From assembly GCA_019096065.1 (NCBI GenBank), contig JAGUCH010000003.1, forward strand, positions 9,920,001-9,984,000: a stretch of DNA of 64,000 nucleotides. Reading direction: 5' to 3'. The DNA comes from Paracyclopina nana. Its lineage: Eukaryota; Arthropoda; Copepoda; Cyclopoida; Cyclopettidae. The stretch's first letter is position 1. Each line of letters opens with the position of its first letter. The position numbers and the translations under genes were made by a program. Shown one piece after another: positions 21,317-34,161 of this stretch. The notes under the pieces were generated by a model. That model was not told the DNA's origin. It saw nothing but the letters and a program-made list of their open reading frames with translations, and searched no databases.

Positions 21317-21910
21317 ATGAAGTGGAAGCAGAAGTATTTGCTTACAATAAGATTTTCTCATTGTATCCCACAGATGAGCGGAGCATGTAAGGCTTTTTTG
21401 ATGCCAGGTGGTGACATGAAACTTCCAACATTTCCGAGAGATTGACACAAATTTGACATGCGATTACTTCTTCCACTACGTGCAGCCTTTCATGCATGCA
21501 CCAGTCTATTTTCATTACAGCTTCCATTATTACATATTGTGCGCGCGTTTTTCAGCATAAGTGCAAAGTAAAGATTATGCCCCCTTTTACTGCTACTTCT
21601 AAGCTTCAAAGGCATGTATGACACACTTATTTGCTTTTTACCTCTCCTTGGTAAAATACAGCCACGATACTATACACTTGTAGTATCTCCACAGTAGTGA
21701 TACAGCTATAAAAGAAGCTCAAAAGAGCAGTACTTATGTTCTTGTAAAAAAGGGCCATAAAGAATACATAACTGAGCACATGCCAATGATTTTCCTCAAT
21801 TGTCTAACTGGTGAAATAGTACCAAAAAGGGGAAAAAACTAATAGTGGATGGGAATCAGAAATCGACTGGCTGGATCTCCGCCATGATTATGGCATCTGT
21901 AATGGTGGTG

Positions 21911-23312
21911 AGTAGTATATAGGGGGAGCCTACATAAAAAATCGGCTCGTGGCTCGGAGGGGGTTGACTGTAGTAATGGAGCCGTGAACGCGAAAAGCGA
22001 CCGTCGCGGCTTCAAAGGGGGGGAAAGAGGGGGGGTGCGCGCGCACGTGGGTGCGCGCGCGCATGCATGCACACACACTCACACACACAACCATTTTTTT
22101 TTTTTTTGCGCGCGCGCGCGCGTGCGCGCGCGCGCTGCTCTCTATAGAGCGACAGTACATAGCATGCTACTCCTATATATAAAGAGAGACTCTACTATAT
22201 ATATATAGAAGGGGGAGTGAAAGGCCATTGCTGCTGCTGCTATAATAGTACATACGACACTACTCCTGTACTGTATATAAAGAGAGAGCCCTACTATATA
22301 TATATAAAAGGGGGAGTGAAAGGACACTGCTGCTGCTGCTATAATACATACGACACTACTGAATAGGGAGAGAATGGGTGCTACTACTGTACTATATAGG
22401 GGAGAGACTCTACTATATATATATATAAAAGGGGGAGTGAAAGGACACTGCTGCTGCTATAATACATACAACGCGACTCTATACTATATTGGGGGAGAGA
22501 GAGAGAGAGAGACTCTACTACTGTTATATAGGAGAGAAGACAATACATAGACACTACTGTGATATATAGAGAGTCAGTTTTTTTATGGGTCGTCGTCCAT
22601 GAAAGACAGGTTGGTGTAGAGTAAAGTCAGCACTTGAACTCCTTTTTTTTTAAAAGTGTCTGAAAGTGCTCGCATCACTCTGCATCACTCTGGCTTGTGA
22701 ATATTCATGGCAGTCATGGGTGTATGTGTTACAAAAATACAATAAAGCGCCACGAGTACCCTCATCAACTCAACAGATACATCATGGTCTTTACTGTACT
22801 TTTTGGTGGTCTTCTTGCGATGCATTAGGTGTGAGCTACACTTGATTAAACACTTTATTGCCATTGCTTCACACTGCCTCTAAAGTGGTTAACCAAATGC
22901 AGGAGTGTCAAGTGAGACAGCTGTTGGAGCTGGGTGTGTGTGAGAGAGTGTGATCCCCTTGGTGGCACGTCTCCAACTGAAAGTCAGCCGACCAACCACG
23001 CGTCAGCTAACTTGGCAACAACCAATCACGCGTCAGCTAACTTGGCAACAACCAATCAAAAAAGAGCATGACGCAATCCTGTCTGAAACCATGAGGAGAA
23101 AGCCCTCTCTATGTACTAACGTTTTTTTGGAGCCGCGACGAGAAAAAAGGACCCGTGGTGGCCTAGAGAGGATGACTCATCCTCTCTATGTACTAACGGT
23201 TTTTTGGAGCTGCGACGAGAAAAATGACCCGTGGTGGCTTATTTCAGAACAAAAACCGTCGTTGATTTTATCGATTGGAGCCACCTGGGGTATCAGAGGT
23301 TGTGAGACTTGT
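21911..23312 (+). repeat. Left terminal inverted repeat of the Polinton
   Basis: It matches the reverse complement of 50313-51559. Identity ends after GTGAGACTTGT at 23312. It contains long GC-alternating and GA tracts and a tandem block of about 115 bp present about three times (22185-22480), against two copies on the right. That explains the 155-bp length difference. Confidence 0.93.
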
Positions 23313-23318
23313 CGCACA

Positions 23319-23386
23319 CTATAGGGGGCGCTACTGGCACTCACTGACAGGGCGGTCTGCACTCAATGCCAGCGCCCTCTATATGG
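23319..23386. repeat. Short inverted-repeat element just inside the left TIR
   Basis: ACTATAGGGGGCGCTACTGG and the near-reverse complement GCCAGCGCCCTCTATATGG bracket about 25 bp. It is absent from the right end, so it lies outside the duplicated terminal repeat. It may be a tiny MITE. Confidence 0.45.
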
Positions 23387-23679
23387 AACATCCAGAACTA
23401 TGCTTGGTGTGATCAAGTAGCAGGGTGGTGCGTCACTGCGCGCAGCCAGCCACTTGTTCAAGCGTCACACGCGTGGTGCTAACCTAGCTGATGCCTTTCC
23501 TCCCCCTCCCCCCTCTCTTGGGTGCGCGTACTGCTGGATGGTCTAACGGGTTTTTTTTGACTGCTTTAAGGGAGGGGGTGATTTATTCAGCGTATGGATA
23601 AATATGTACATTAAACCAATGAAGGGTGAAGCCAGCACTACATTATGTACAGGGTGAATGTGGGATGGAAAAAAATAAT
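23387..23679. other. Short non-coding tract left of the zinc-finger gene
   Basis: It contains C-rich and T-rich runs. A minus-strand AATAAA at about 23581-23586 is the likely poly(A) signal of the zinc-finger gene. Confidence 0.4.
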
Positions 23680-24857
23680 TTAAAAAAGTGAAGCCATATT
23701 GTCTGGTGCAATATTTTCAGTCATGTCTCGGTCCCATTGAGCATCTCCTTGACAGACACTGAGGTGCTCCTTCATTTGGCTGCAGCGGATCCACTCGTTG
23801 CACAAGATACACTTTTTATTCAGTTTAAGCAACCATGCTTTTGTTGCTTCTTCGCTGTGGTGGCGCAATGCAATGTGAAGAGCCAGGTGATCCTCATCAA
23901 AAAGTTGGGTGTCACATCCTGGAATTGTGCATGCAATATTGGTGTCGAGTGGGACAAGCATCTTCTTCTTCTTGCTCTCAGAGTTTTGCCTTGTTCCCTC
24001 CAACAGGCCTCCTTCATGGTCTCCTTCTTCTTCTGTGTTGTTGCCTTCATGCTCCTTCATGAGCTTTTTGACCTCAGCTTCCACTCGCTCTTGCTCAACC
24101 TTGTGCTTTAGACGAATGTGATAAAGCAGGGACTTGGGGGCCCAATACGACAACTTCAGTCCATCAGCTTCACAATAGGAGCAGGTGAAACACTTAATTT
24201 TGTGTTGATGGAGCAAGTGTTGATGATATGTGTACTGCATAAAAAAAAAAAAATGGGTTACACAATGGGTTTTGAAAAAAAAGTAGCACTAACCTTCATT
24301 TTGAAGAGAGTTGAGCAATATTCACATTTAATCGTGGTTGTTGTGTCATGCTCTTTGGCCATGTGTAGGGTCATCTGATGATGGGAAATGGAAACGATTC
24401 CACATAGATAGCATGAAAATCCATTGTTTGTGCAATGGCTTTTTAAATGTAGAGCATATTCTTTGATGTTGGCAAAGACTAGCTCACAGTGAGTGCAATA
24501 ATGTAGTCTTGCCTTAGCCACAAAATGGACATGGAGGAAATGGGTAATTAAATCTTGGAAGGTGTCAAGGGTGCTTTTGCACTTTTCACTTGAAGCAGTG
24601 GCCTTCTCATGAAATGCAAAAGTTTTAGGTTGGTTACACATGTAGCCAGAGGATGTTTTGGAAAAGGCTGGGAAAAATGGTTTGCGTTTATACCAATGCA
24701 CCGCCATGCTACGCATGATCTTGTCCTGGAAACTTTCCATGTTGACTGCCATGAACCGACTGAGCTCCTCTGATAAGGCAACACAGTAATAAGCTCCCCC
24801 CCTGGCTCCCTTGGGAAGAGCAGCTGCAAGCACCAGTTTAGGGCGGCTCCTCTTCAC
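23680..24857 (-). CDS. C2H2 zinc-finger protein of the Polinton, two exons
   Basis: Exon 1 is 24857-24294 and exon 2 is 24234-23680, separated by a 59-nt intron (GTTAGT...ATGCAG) in phase 0. The product is 372 residues. Fingers in order include CTHC...HLKSH, CYLC...HMAKEH, a finger whose cysteines (CEYC) are in exon 1 and whose histidines (HLLHQH) are in exon 2, then CSYC...HIRLKH, a C-X4-C finger with HIALRH and a degenerate last finger. The split finger has canonical spacing only after splicing, which strongly supports the intron. A Lys/Glu-rich coiled region separates the last fingers. Likely nucleic-acid binding; whether it regulates element genes is unknown. It is transcribed outward, towards the left end. 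Confidence 0.82.
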
Positions 24858-26216
24858 TGAATGGTGGCTAGTGCAGCAACCATTCCGTTTTAGGTAACAC
24901 CAGCAGCAAGTCGTTCACCAACCAAATCATTTCAAAAAAATCTGGTAAGACACATTTTATTTTTTTCCAATCTGTTTTTTCTTAAAAGAAAAAAAATCAA
25001 ATGTTTTAAAGAAAACCAACGTCAGGTCATGTGGCAGCAGCAGCAGCAGCAGCAAAAGATCATTTTGAATGCACACACCTCGTATTTTCGAAAAAATATT
25101 TCATTAATAAAAGTTGTTGTCCTCATCATGTTGAACAAAAAATAAATGGGCACAATTTTTGATGGAAGGCTCGTGTGAGCTGCTATTCGCAAAATTTGCA
25201 TTTGTGCACCCCTCCTTACATGACGCGATAATGTAGTGTTCATGTATGGACAAAAATTCCGACAAAAATTTCATTAATAGAAAGTGTGCGTCTTGTCCTG
25301 TTGAACAAAAAATAAATGGGCACAATTTTTGATGGAGGGCTCGTGTGAGCTGCTATTTGCAAAATTTGCATTTGTGCACCCCTCCTTACATGACGCGATA
25401 ATGCAGTGTTCATGTATGGACAAAAATTTCGACAAAAATTTCATTAATAGAAATTGTGCGTCTCGTGATTTTAAGTGAAAAATAACTGGGCACATTTTTT
25501 GATGGAGGGCTCGTGTGAGCCGCTATTCGCAAAATTCGGAAGAGTGCATCACCCCCTGTATGAGGCGATGATAATGCAGTGTTCATGTATGGACAAAAAT
25601 TCCGACAAAAATTTCATTAATAGAAATTGTGCGTCTCGTGATTTTAAGTGAAAAATAACTGGGCACATTTTTTGATGGAGGGCTCGTGTGAGCCGCTATT
25701 CGCAAAATTCGGAAGAGTGCATCACCCCCTGAATGACGCGATGATAATGCAGTGTTCATGTATGGACAAAAATTTCAACAAAAATTTCATTAATAGAAAT
25801 TGTGCGTCTCGTGATTTTAAGTGAAAAATAACTGGGCACATTTTTTTGTGGAAGGCTTGTGTGAGCTGCTATTTGCAAAATTCGCATTCGCATTAGTAAA
25901 AAAAAAAGGAATATCAACTTTGATCTGCCAATGCTTTTTGAAAAAAAAGAGAGAGTTGATTAAACAAATCAATGGTCTCTCAATGCACTGGTGGAAAAAA
26001 ATGGCAACAACAATCAATGAACAACAGTTTTAGGTGATTATCATGTGTGAGGAGGGCAGATGTTGACTTGGTGTCCATTGTAATACTGTACACAAAGAGT
26101 GAATGAATGAAGCTACTGCTGCTGGCAAGGCTCATTTTTTTAACAATAGTTGTTAGCATAAGTTTTGGTACCCTGTAAAAAAATGTATTCAAAGCTTTCA
26201 TCACCCCTAGATTCGT
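24858..26216. other. Divergent intergenic region with tandem repeats
   Basis: It lies between the divergently transcribed zinc-finger and polymerase genes and probably holds both promoters. It includes a CAG run at about 25032-25054 and the 170-173-bp tandem array at 25075-25890. Confidence 0.5.
25075..25890. repeat. Tandem repeat, 170-173 bp unit, about 4.5 copies
   Basis: The anchor GGGCAC...TTTTTTGATGGA recurs at 25148, 25318, 25488, 25661 and 25834. Each unit contains GGCTCGTGTGAGC, TGTATGGACAAAAATT and TTTCATTAATAGAAA. Copies differ by scattered substitutions. Open frames across it are repeat artefacts. Confidence 0.9.
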
Positions 26217-29200
26217 ATGGAGAATATTTATGAACACCCCTGGAGGAGGGGGAAAAAAAGGCCTCTTGAGGAGGAGGAGGTCAATGAAGAAGAGCCTCCT
26301 GAAAAGGTCAGAAAAGCAAATGGTCACAATGAGGAAGATGCACCTGTGAGGCAACCTTATGGTCACCCATGGAGGATACAAGGAGCAGCAAAGCCAGTCC
26401 CTTTAATTGACAATTATAGTTGGACACCTAGAATCACTGGGAGGCAAGTGCTATCAATCCAAGATTTGCAGTCAGTGGAAGATTATGTGAAAACCAGTGA
26501 TGAGGGAGACATTGTTGGTGTGATACGAAAAACTGAAGCCACAGTGGGGGATGGACTGGCCATGAAAGGTTTTATATTCTCTGTCAAACTGCATGTTGCT
26601 CCGATTGTAAAGTCCGACTTGAGGTTTCACAATTTGACCTTCATCATTTATGAAATCCTCAAAATCATATATGATGGTGTCCTGGCCACCAATGGTTCAC
26701 TGAAATACAAATGCTGTATGGAAGTGTCGCACCCTCAATCTGACCAACCTTTCCAAAGCAGCATCCAATTGATGAATGAAGAAAACCGCGACACCACCAT
26801 TTGTGACATTTTGGACCAACTTCATGCTTGGATACAAAGTGACCGACCAGGGGCAGCCACTGATTCTTTGATGGTGGAACTGAACTTGGTGGAATCCCAC
26901 CTTGAGGGTCAGGGTCGATATCTGATGGCCGTCAATGATGCAACTTTACGGCGTAAAAGTTGTAAGTTGATGTCTCAGCATTTGAGGGATTGTTTAGCTA
27001 ATCATTGCATTCTTTAATCTTTCAGTTGATGCATACAATGCCAACGGCTCCGTCTTTTATGTTGACACTGTAAAACATTGCTTCTTTGCTGCCCTTTTCT
27101 ATGGTCTGAAATACCACCAACACACCCAGGCTCATCGTGTACGCTTGGAAAAGTCGGGTGTAAAAGAGCTCAAAAAAATTAAAGAGTCCCTAGAGCAACA
27201 ACAAAGGTTGTTTTGCGAATTGTTGGAAAAGACAGGGGACGATCTGTTGGTGGAAGTGAAGAACTTCTTCTCCCGATACAAACTGGACATTGAACAATTT
27301 GACGCTGGATCAGACGCATTTTTGTCTCTGTTGAGTCAAACTTTTGAAGTCCAAATCTCCATTTACGACTCTTCACATCACTACAATCGCATTTCCATAA
27401 CCCCATCTACTTACAATCCAAAATTACCCCAGATTCATATCCTTCGTACCAGCTACCTTAAAAACTCAGGCAAATATAAAGAAAAGGAGCTACATTGCCA
27501 TTACCATGGCATCAGGTCGACCATAAGGGGAATGTTGGGTCAAGATTTTCGCAATTGTCCATATTGTGGTAAAATTACAACATCTCAAATGCAATTCATA
27601 GATGTACCGAAAAAAAGCGCTTAACCTGTCACATGTGCATTCGAGTCACCATGTCTCGAGAAAAGTGGGACAAAATTGCAGAGAGCTCAAAGTTGCATTA
27701 TTGCATTCAGGACACCAATGATGATCTCCATGTGGAATGTCTGAAATGTGGAAAATTTGCCAAAGACAACATGTGTCTCACATTTCACCAGGCTAATTGC
27801 AATACTGTGCAATGTAAGGAGTGCCATCGATTTGTCCAAAAGAAGGGACGATATCGCAATGGATTAGAGGGTTTTGATGGCCAACATTTTGATTGTCGTG
27901 AGGTGTTCTGCAATCAATGTCAAGAATATGTTATTGGATTTGATGACCTTAAGAACCATCAGCACCAATGTTATGTCAAAAGTATCACGAAACCTCCAAC
28001 CCATCCAGCTGGCATATGTGCTTTTGATTTTGAAACCAGAGCAGACACTGGTTTTGTCTCAACAGCTGTTATTGTGGGCACCAAACGACCCTATTTTCCT
28101 GACGGGGGAACATTTTTGAAGGCCTTCACAAGTCAAAAAAAGTTTCCCTACACTGTTCCAGAACATCCATACCCTCTTCTCCATGAGTACAATTATTGCA
28201 GCGGCAAGACCCACAAGGTCAAAGAGTCCACAGACATCACTGATGATGTAAACTTGGGTTTGCGTATGCAGGACATATCAGGTTACCAACACCTTAACCG
28301 TTGGTTCCCTTGGCAAAGTCTTTTCCCGGGTAAAAGACCCTTCGATCCTGAAACAGAAAAGGTGGCTTCTTCTACAGAGGACCATCTACCTAAAGGTCCC
28401 TCGCTTGATGTGTGCCCTGATGTGTATTATTTATATCAAGAAATGGCTGAGAATAATAAACTCATTGCTATGGAGGGATTCAATTCACGGTTTCCAAGGT
28501 TGCGTGGCTTAGGTGAAGTGAGAACTGAGGGATCTGGAAAAATGAAGTCACGATGGTTTTGGAACCCCTTCATCCTGATACAGTTAAAGATGGAAGCAAA
28601 AACAAGTATAGATATCCATCCCCATTGCCTAACCAACAGAACCCTCAACCCTCTACCAGCAGCATCATGCCAGTCGATGAGCCTCAACCCTCTACGTCCA
28701 AGGAAGACAACCAACTTGGATCCTCCACGTCACAGCAAGTTAATGAACCTCAACCCTCTACCTCAAACCGCAGCTTGCAAAACCCAAAATCAAAAAGTCA
28801 AAGACAGGTGTCTTGGCAAATCTTCTTTCCAAAATGTCTGTTGAGCAAGATTTCAACCTCAATGCAATTGCAGCCTCTGCTGTTGTGTCTGAAGAGGAAG
28901 CAAGGCTGCAAGAAGAAGCCTATCAAAAAATGAAAAGCGGCAAAGTTAAGTTGAGACATGAAAGAAATCCATTTATTCACTATGAGGCTGAAGAAACTAG
29001 AAGCAATGAGGAATCCTTTGAAGACGATGGCACTGATGATGATGATGACATTGATCCTCAACTCTCTCCAGACCGAAGTGCGGTGGTCGACAGCACAACC
29101 ACACCACCCAACCTTTCACGTCACTCTAGTCGCTCTGATCTCACCATGTCCTCTATTGCAAACATTGGAGGAAATGTTGTGCGCCGAGATGATGCCTTCA

Positions 29201-32200
29201 TATCTGATGACTCCATGGATGAAAATGTGCAGCCATTTGGGGAGTACCAAGTTGAAGAGCCCACTTGTGAAGCTATGCAGAGGGCTCAACATGAATTAAA
29301 GATGAAGAAACAGTACATTTTAGGACATATTTCTCATTTGAGACATGCGGGATCCAAAGAAGCAAAACATGAAAAGGCTGAACTTGAGAAGATCTATGCC
29401 CAGCTTTGTGAACCTGTTGGTGACACGGAACGTGTTAGGATGAAGAATCTTGGTCATCATGTACATCAATCTCATGCAAGAGATCCATTCATATGGGAAA
29501 CCATCGATGAATACGATGCTTTTCCTGGTGGCTATGGTCCATTATGTGAAGGTGAGGATCCAGACCCTTTTGAGACTGAGATTGCAGAAGGATCATCCAT
29601 AAAATGTGACGGTGGTCCAACAACGGCTTTTGGCTTTTGCACCCATTGTGTTGTTGGTGACAGTCAAGAAGACACAACACCTCCAGAAAAAGCATTGGAA
29701 CAAGAGGAAAACTGTGTCATTGACGAATTCATCCAGTTCATTTTACATGAACGTTTCAGAGGCTACTGCTTCATAGGTATGAACCCATTCACCCTCTAAA
29801 GGCACTTGGCTTACAAACTTCTTTTTCCACATTTTAGCACATTATGGCAGTGGATTCGACTTTTTGTTCCTTGTGAAGAGGTTGTTACGCTTTGGCAATT
29901 TTTGCAAAACAATTACCAAGGGAAACAAAGTCATCAGTAAGTCATTGCGTAAAAAACATGTGACTTGTGGAGTAAAAAATGATCCATGTCATTTTTTTCC
30001 AGGTTTTACTATACCACATTACAACATAACTTTCCTGGATTTCTTCCTTTTCTGCCCCACTTCCTTGCGCAATCTCACCCAATCCTTCAACCTCAAGTCT
30101 GAGAGCAAAGGCTTCTTTCCTCATACGCTCAATAAAAAAAGTCTGGATAACCTTGAGTGTTCTCATTTGCCACCAAAACACTTTTATGAGCCAGAACTGA
30201 TGAAGCCGGCTGATCGTGTTACTTTTGAAGAATGGTATGGCAAACATTACAATGATCCATTTGTTCTATCCGACCAGCTTCTGCACTATTGTATCCAGGA
30301 TACAATACTGTTGTATGAAGCATGCTTGGTTTATACAAAGCAGACCATGATTGCTAGCGCACAAATCTATGATCAGGTGAAGCAAACTCACCCTGCACAA
30401 AAGGAGAATGGTGTCAAATATTTGATTCCTGTTGAGTTGACTGATGAACAACGACCAAAGCAAACCATTTTTCAAAAGTATGGCGACAAGTGTAAAGATT
30501 TGGAAAGAGCCGCCAAGGATGTTATTGCACCCATGAACATTCACCCATTCGGCAAGGGAATTGTGACGATTGCCTCTCTAGCCCACACTTTTTTCAGATC
30601 CTACTCTCTTCCTGATGACCAAACCTTGCCAGTCATGAAGAAAGACACAATACCGAGCATGACATCGCGTACCTCAAAAGCTGAGATTTCATGGTTATAC
30701 TACCTGAGCAAAACATCTTACCCTCACATCCAATTTGGTTACAATGGTCGACCCCAACGCAAAATTGAATTCAGCGTTGATGAATATTATTATGTGGACG
30801 GCTATTGTCCCATCACTCATACCGCAGCTGAATTTCTAGGTAATTGCATTGAGCTTTTAGACCATGGTGGTCCTCATGGTGTCTCTGTAGGTTGTTATAC
30901 GCACGGTTGCAAAGATTGTATGTCTGACATGTCAAAGTTCTCTCGCTACGGCATTACGTTTGCTGATGCGGAATACAAATGTAGTAAAAAACTTCAACGA
31001 CTCCGAGACCATGCTGACATTCATAATGTCATTTACATTTGGGAGTGTCAATTCAGCAAGCTGCTTGCGCAGGACCCAAAGGCAAAAGCTATTGTCGATC
31101 AGTTGGAATGGTCAAACATACCTCAAAAGCTTTCGCTGAGGGAAGGGTACCGGTAAGCAAGGACACCACCAAGTTAGGTTCTCATTCAACTTTGTTTTCA
31201 TTTCCATTTAGCGGAGGGCAATCTGGACCCCTCAGTTTATATTTCGACACCAAGGAAATTGCTGAGAAACTGTCACAGTTTCATGGTCGCCCCATTGAGG
31301 AACAACCTGCTGTGTTTGTCGATTTCACCTCCCAATACCCAAGTACAATTACAAAACCCCATTTAGGTGCATACACCAATCCCATCGACTACGTAAAGAT
31401 TCCTCATGGTCCTGAGACCACCTTGTGGGGTAGCAATTGTGTTTCCGTATGTGATGACAGCTGCTCTCTAGCGCACACTTGCTCAGAGGATTGTAAGCTC
31501 ATATGTCGAGTCGCTAGAAAGGCCAAGAAGAAAGACAATCACCAGTGTAGTGATGCGTGCAATCTCATATGTCTCTTGAAGGGTGAACTTAACGCTCGGA
31601 AATGTGGTCGTCGTGATCCACACGTTTGTCTGGAAGGTGTCGAATGTACATCTGTCTGCAATAAACACCACCCTCCAGACGACTGGGGAAAGGCTCCTAG
31701 CATGATTCAGGTCAAGATTCTCCCTCCAAGACAACTCAGAGCACCTCTTCTTCGAGTGACAATCACCAAGAATGGTAATCACCTCATTGTTGTGAATGTA
31801 ACAATTGTATTTCATGTAGCCCCTTGTATGTATAGGTGAACAGCGTACAGTCACCCCCTTATGTCTCAAGTGTGCACAGACCAAGTCGGCATTTGAAGGC
31901 TCAGTTGAATGTAACCACTCTGATGAAGAACGTGCCTTTGAAAGTGTTTACACAGGTAGTGAGCTGAAGTATGCCATCACACAACAAGGGTATAAAGTCC
32001 TTAAGGTGTCAGCCATTGTATATTATCCCGCCTATCGTATGGATCTGTTCTGGAATATTTTGGCTTACTTTTCAAAACTTAAGATCTGTTCAAAAGGATG
32101 GCCAAGGGACAACATGACAATGGAGGAAAAAAGAGCCTATGTCGAAGAACTGAGACGAAACCGGTTTTTGACATTGTTGAGGCTGATATTGTTTTCAGTC

Positions 32201-33381
32201 CAGCCAATGTAACCATTGCAAAACTCATCATCAATTCCCTCCTTGGTAAGACTGATTCAAAATTATCTCTCATATTGCGCCCAATGTGATCTTGTAGGAA
32301 AACATGGTCAGCTCAATGATGGACATTTTCGGGAAATTGTGACCAGCATGGCACAATTCATTGAATTGTGTCAAGCACCTGACAAGCAAATGAAGTTTTA
32401 TCGTCTTTGTTCACCAAATACAGCGATGGTTACGATGGCACCGATCAAAGAGTATCAACAACCCTTTCGTCATGGGTGTTTACTCATTGCTGCCCAGACA
32501 ACAGCTCACGGAAGGATAATGTTGAGCGATCTTGTTACTAAAGCGGAAAAGTCGGGGTAAGCCACTTGACGTTAAAAGGTACATCAAGCCATCCTCATGC
32601 AGCTTTTTTAGATACTTGTGCGCCTACAATGATACTGATTCAGCCTTACTTTGTCCTATACAACCCAACCCATTGCCTTTGGAAAACTTTTGTCGCCTTG
32701 GTGAACGCTTTGGGTCGTTGAAGGTTTGTAAATACTCGAGGCCAACACTCATTTATTGATTCTCTACTTTTATCCCCTTAGATTGAGCATAAAAATATCA
32801 CCAGATTTTATGCTCAACAAAGCAAAACCTACCTTTTAAAAATTGAGAATCCTGGAGAGGAAGCACGCATTCTTACAAAATGTAAGGGCTTCTCAATGAT
32901 CCATGCAGTTTTTCCTGAAAAAGATCGTGAGATGACTTTTCAAAACTTACTCATCGAAGCGCTTGAACCATCAGCCAAAGATTCCAGACCTTACGTAGCA
33001 CTGCAACAACGAAGGTTGCACATCGATCCCAAAAGTCTCTTGCCTTGCACTATGCGTGAGACCATTAAGCGTCTCCGATTAGTTGGCCCTCAGTCACTCA
33101 TCGACATCAAAAATTGGGTCACTTTTGATGCTGTGCCGCCCCCTCTCACACATCAACATTCAACAATCGAGCGGATTCCCCCTGTGGCCAATGAGGCGTC
33201 ATGTGCTCATCGCACTACAGATGTGCCAGCCAATCCTGTAGACGAACATGGGAGCCAAACTGTCAACGAGGGTGACGATGATCATGCTCAGCTGCTCCAG
33301 AGAGCAAAAGTGCACGCCATTCTCCCGTGTTACCCTTATGGCTATGTACAAACACAACCTAATGCATTCATAGAACTATAA
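26217..33381 (+). CDS. Protein-primed family B DNA polymerase, very large, nine exons, frameshifted
   Basis: Replicates the element. Exons: 26217-26961, 27026-29776, 29838-29936, 30003-31152, 31212-31774, 31836-32245, 32298-32556, 32612-32723, 32782-33381, with introns of 52-66 nt. Motifs in order: zinc ribbon CPYC/CHMC; ExoI FDFET (about 28023); ExoII AHYGSGFD (29838; Tyr where Asn is usual); ExoIII YCIQD (about 30285); motif A DFTSQYPST (about 31321); motif B KLIINSLLG; motif C YNDTDS (about 32626); KTY (about 32824). Single-base frame changes are needed near 27612, 28550, 28800 and 32157. Allowing for them the length is about 2230 codons, twice a usual Polinton polymerase. Most of the extra is a low-complexity insert between ExoI and ExoII with PQPSTS repeats, plus a Cys-rich insert after motif A. 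The gene is either inactivated or mis-sequenced. Confidence 0.9.
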
Positions 33382-34161
33382 GAAATACAGGTGTAAATAA
33401 TTCACAATCATGATCCAATCATAAAGACAGAAATGATACCATATTGCGAGTCTTGTCAGAATGGATTAATTTTCTTACCTTTACTATCGCAGGGTGCGAT
33501 TGATGCCCTGCCGCTCAAGTCAAAGTAGGGGAGTCAGCGCTGTCATCTCAGCAACAGGGCTTATTCAGCTGATGTCGCAGCCCACTAGTTGTTGCATGGG
33601 AGTGAGTTGCATTCTGTAGAGGGTCGCTTGCATCACGGTTTGCTATGTTGATGCAAGAAGAAATCTCATTTGTAAAAAATGTAGTTGCGATACTGAAGCA
33701 TTGAAAATATCCCTTCGCAGTGTGCCAAAATTGATAATTTATTTGTATTAATGGATGTGGACCCCCCTATATTACTTTACTACGATAATGTTTCATCTGC
33801 TTCAATTGAGGTTTAGTCAAGGTCGTAGCCTGAAAAGGAAAAAATAGAATATTTCAAACATGAAATGCAACATCATTTTCAGAAAATGAATGTCAATTTT
33901 TGGAAATGTAACATCACAGTTTGAAAACAACACACGACAAACGCATTTGTGCTTGAGGCGTGATCTGGTTTCAACAAGGAAAATCAGCATAGTCAAGTAA
34001 TGACTTTTTTAACATGGTCGGGTCACAGCGAGCTATAGTGCTCAGCTGTACTATGCTTGTGGGAAACCTACTGAAGCCACCTAACAAGAGCTGCTAGTCA
34101 GCGTACTCAGCTTAATCTGACCTATTTAGTTTACTACGCTACATGCATGGATGGGACATTT
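33382..34161. other. Gap between convergent polymerase and glycoprotein genes
   Basis: No coding sequence is supported. It probably holds two 3' untranslated regions. Confidence 0.45.

Larger units (their letters stand above)
19698..21904. other. Non-coding stretch left of the Polinton
   Basis: No gene is supported. It includes one dispersed hairpin repeat (about 21240-21316) and a perfect 18-bp-arm palindrome (21100-21138). Open frames of 100-150 codons on the minus strand (20549-21053) show no domain and overlap each other in different frames. Confidence 0.45.

Noticed and set aside
21839-22208. Cys/Arg/Ala-rich frames in the terminal repeat
   Set aside because: Produced by alternating GC and CA/TG tracts within the inverted repeat, and mirrored at the right end.
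25104-25495. Repeated 73-codon minus-strand frames
   Set aside because: They are the same tandem unit translated repeatedly, with no start or splice support.
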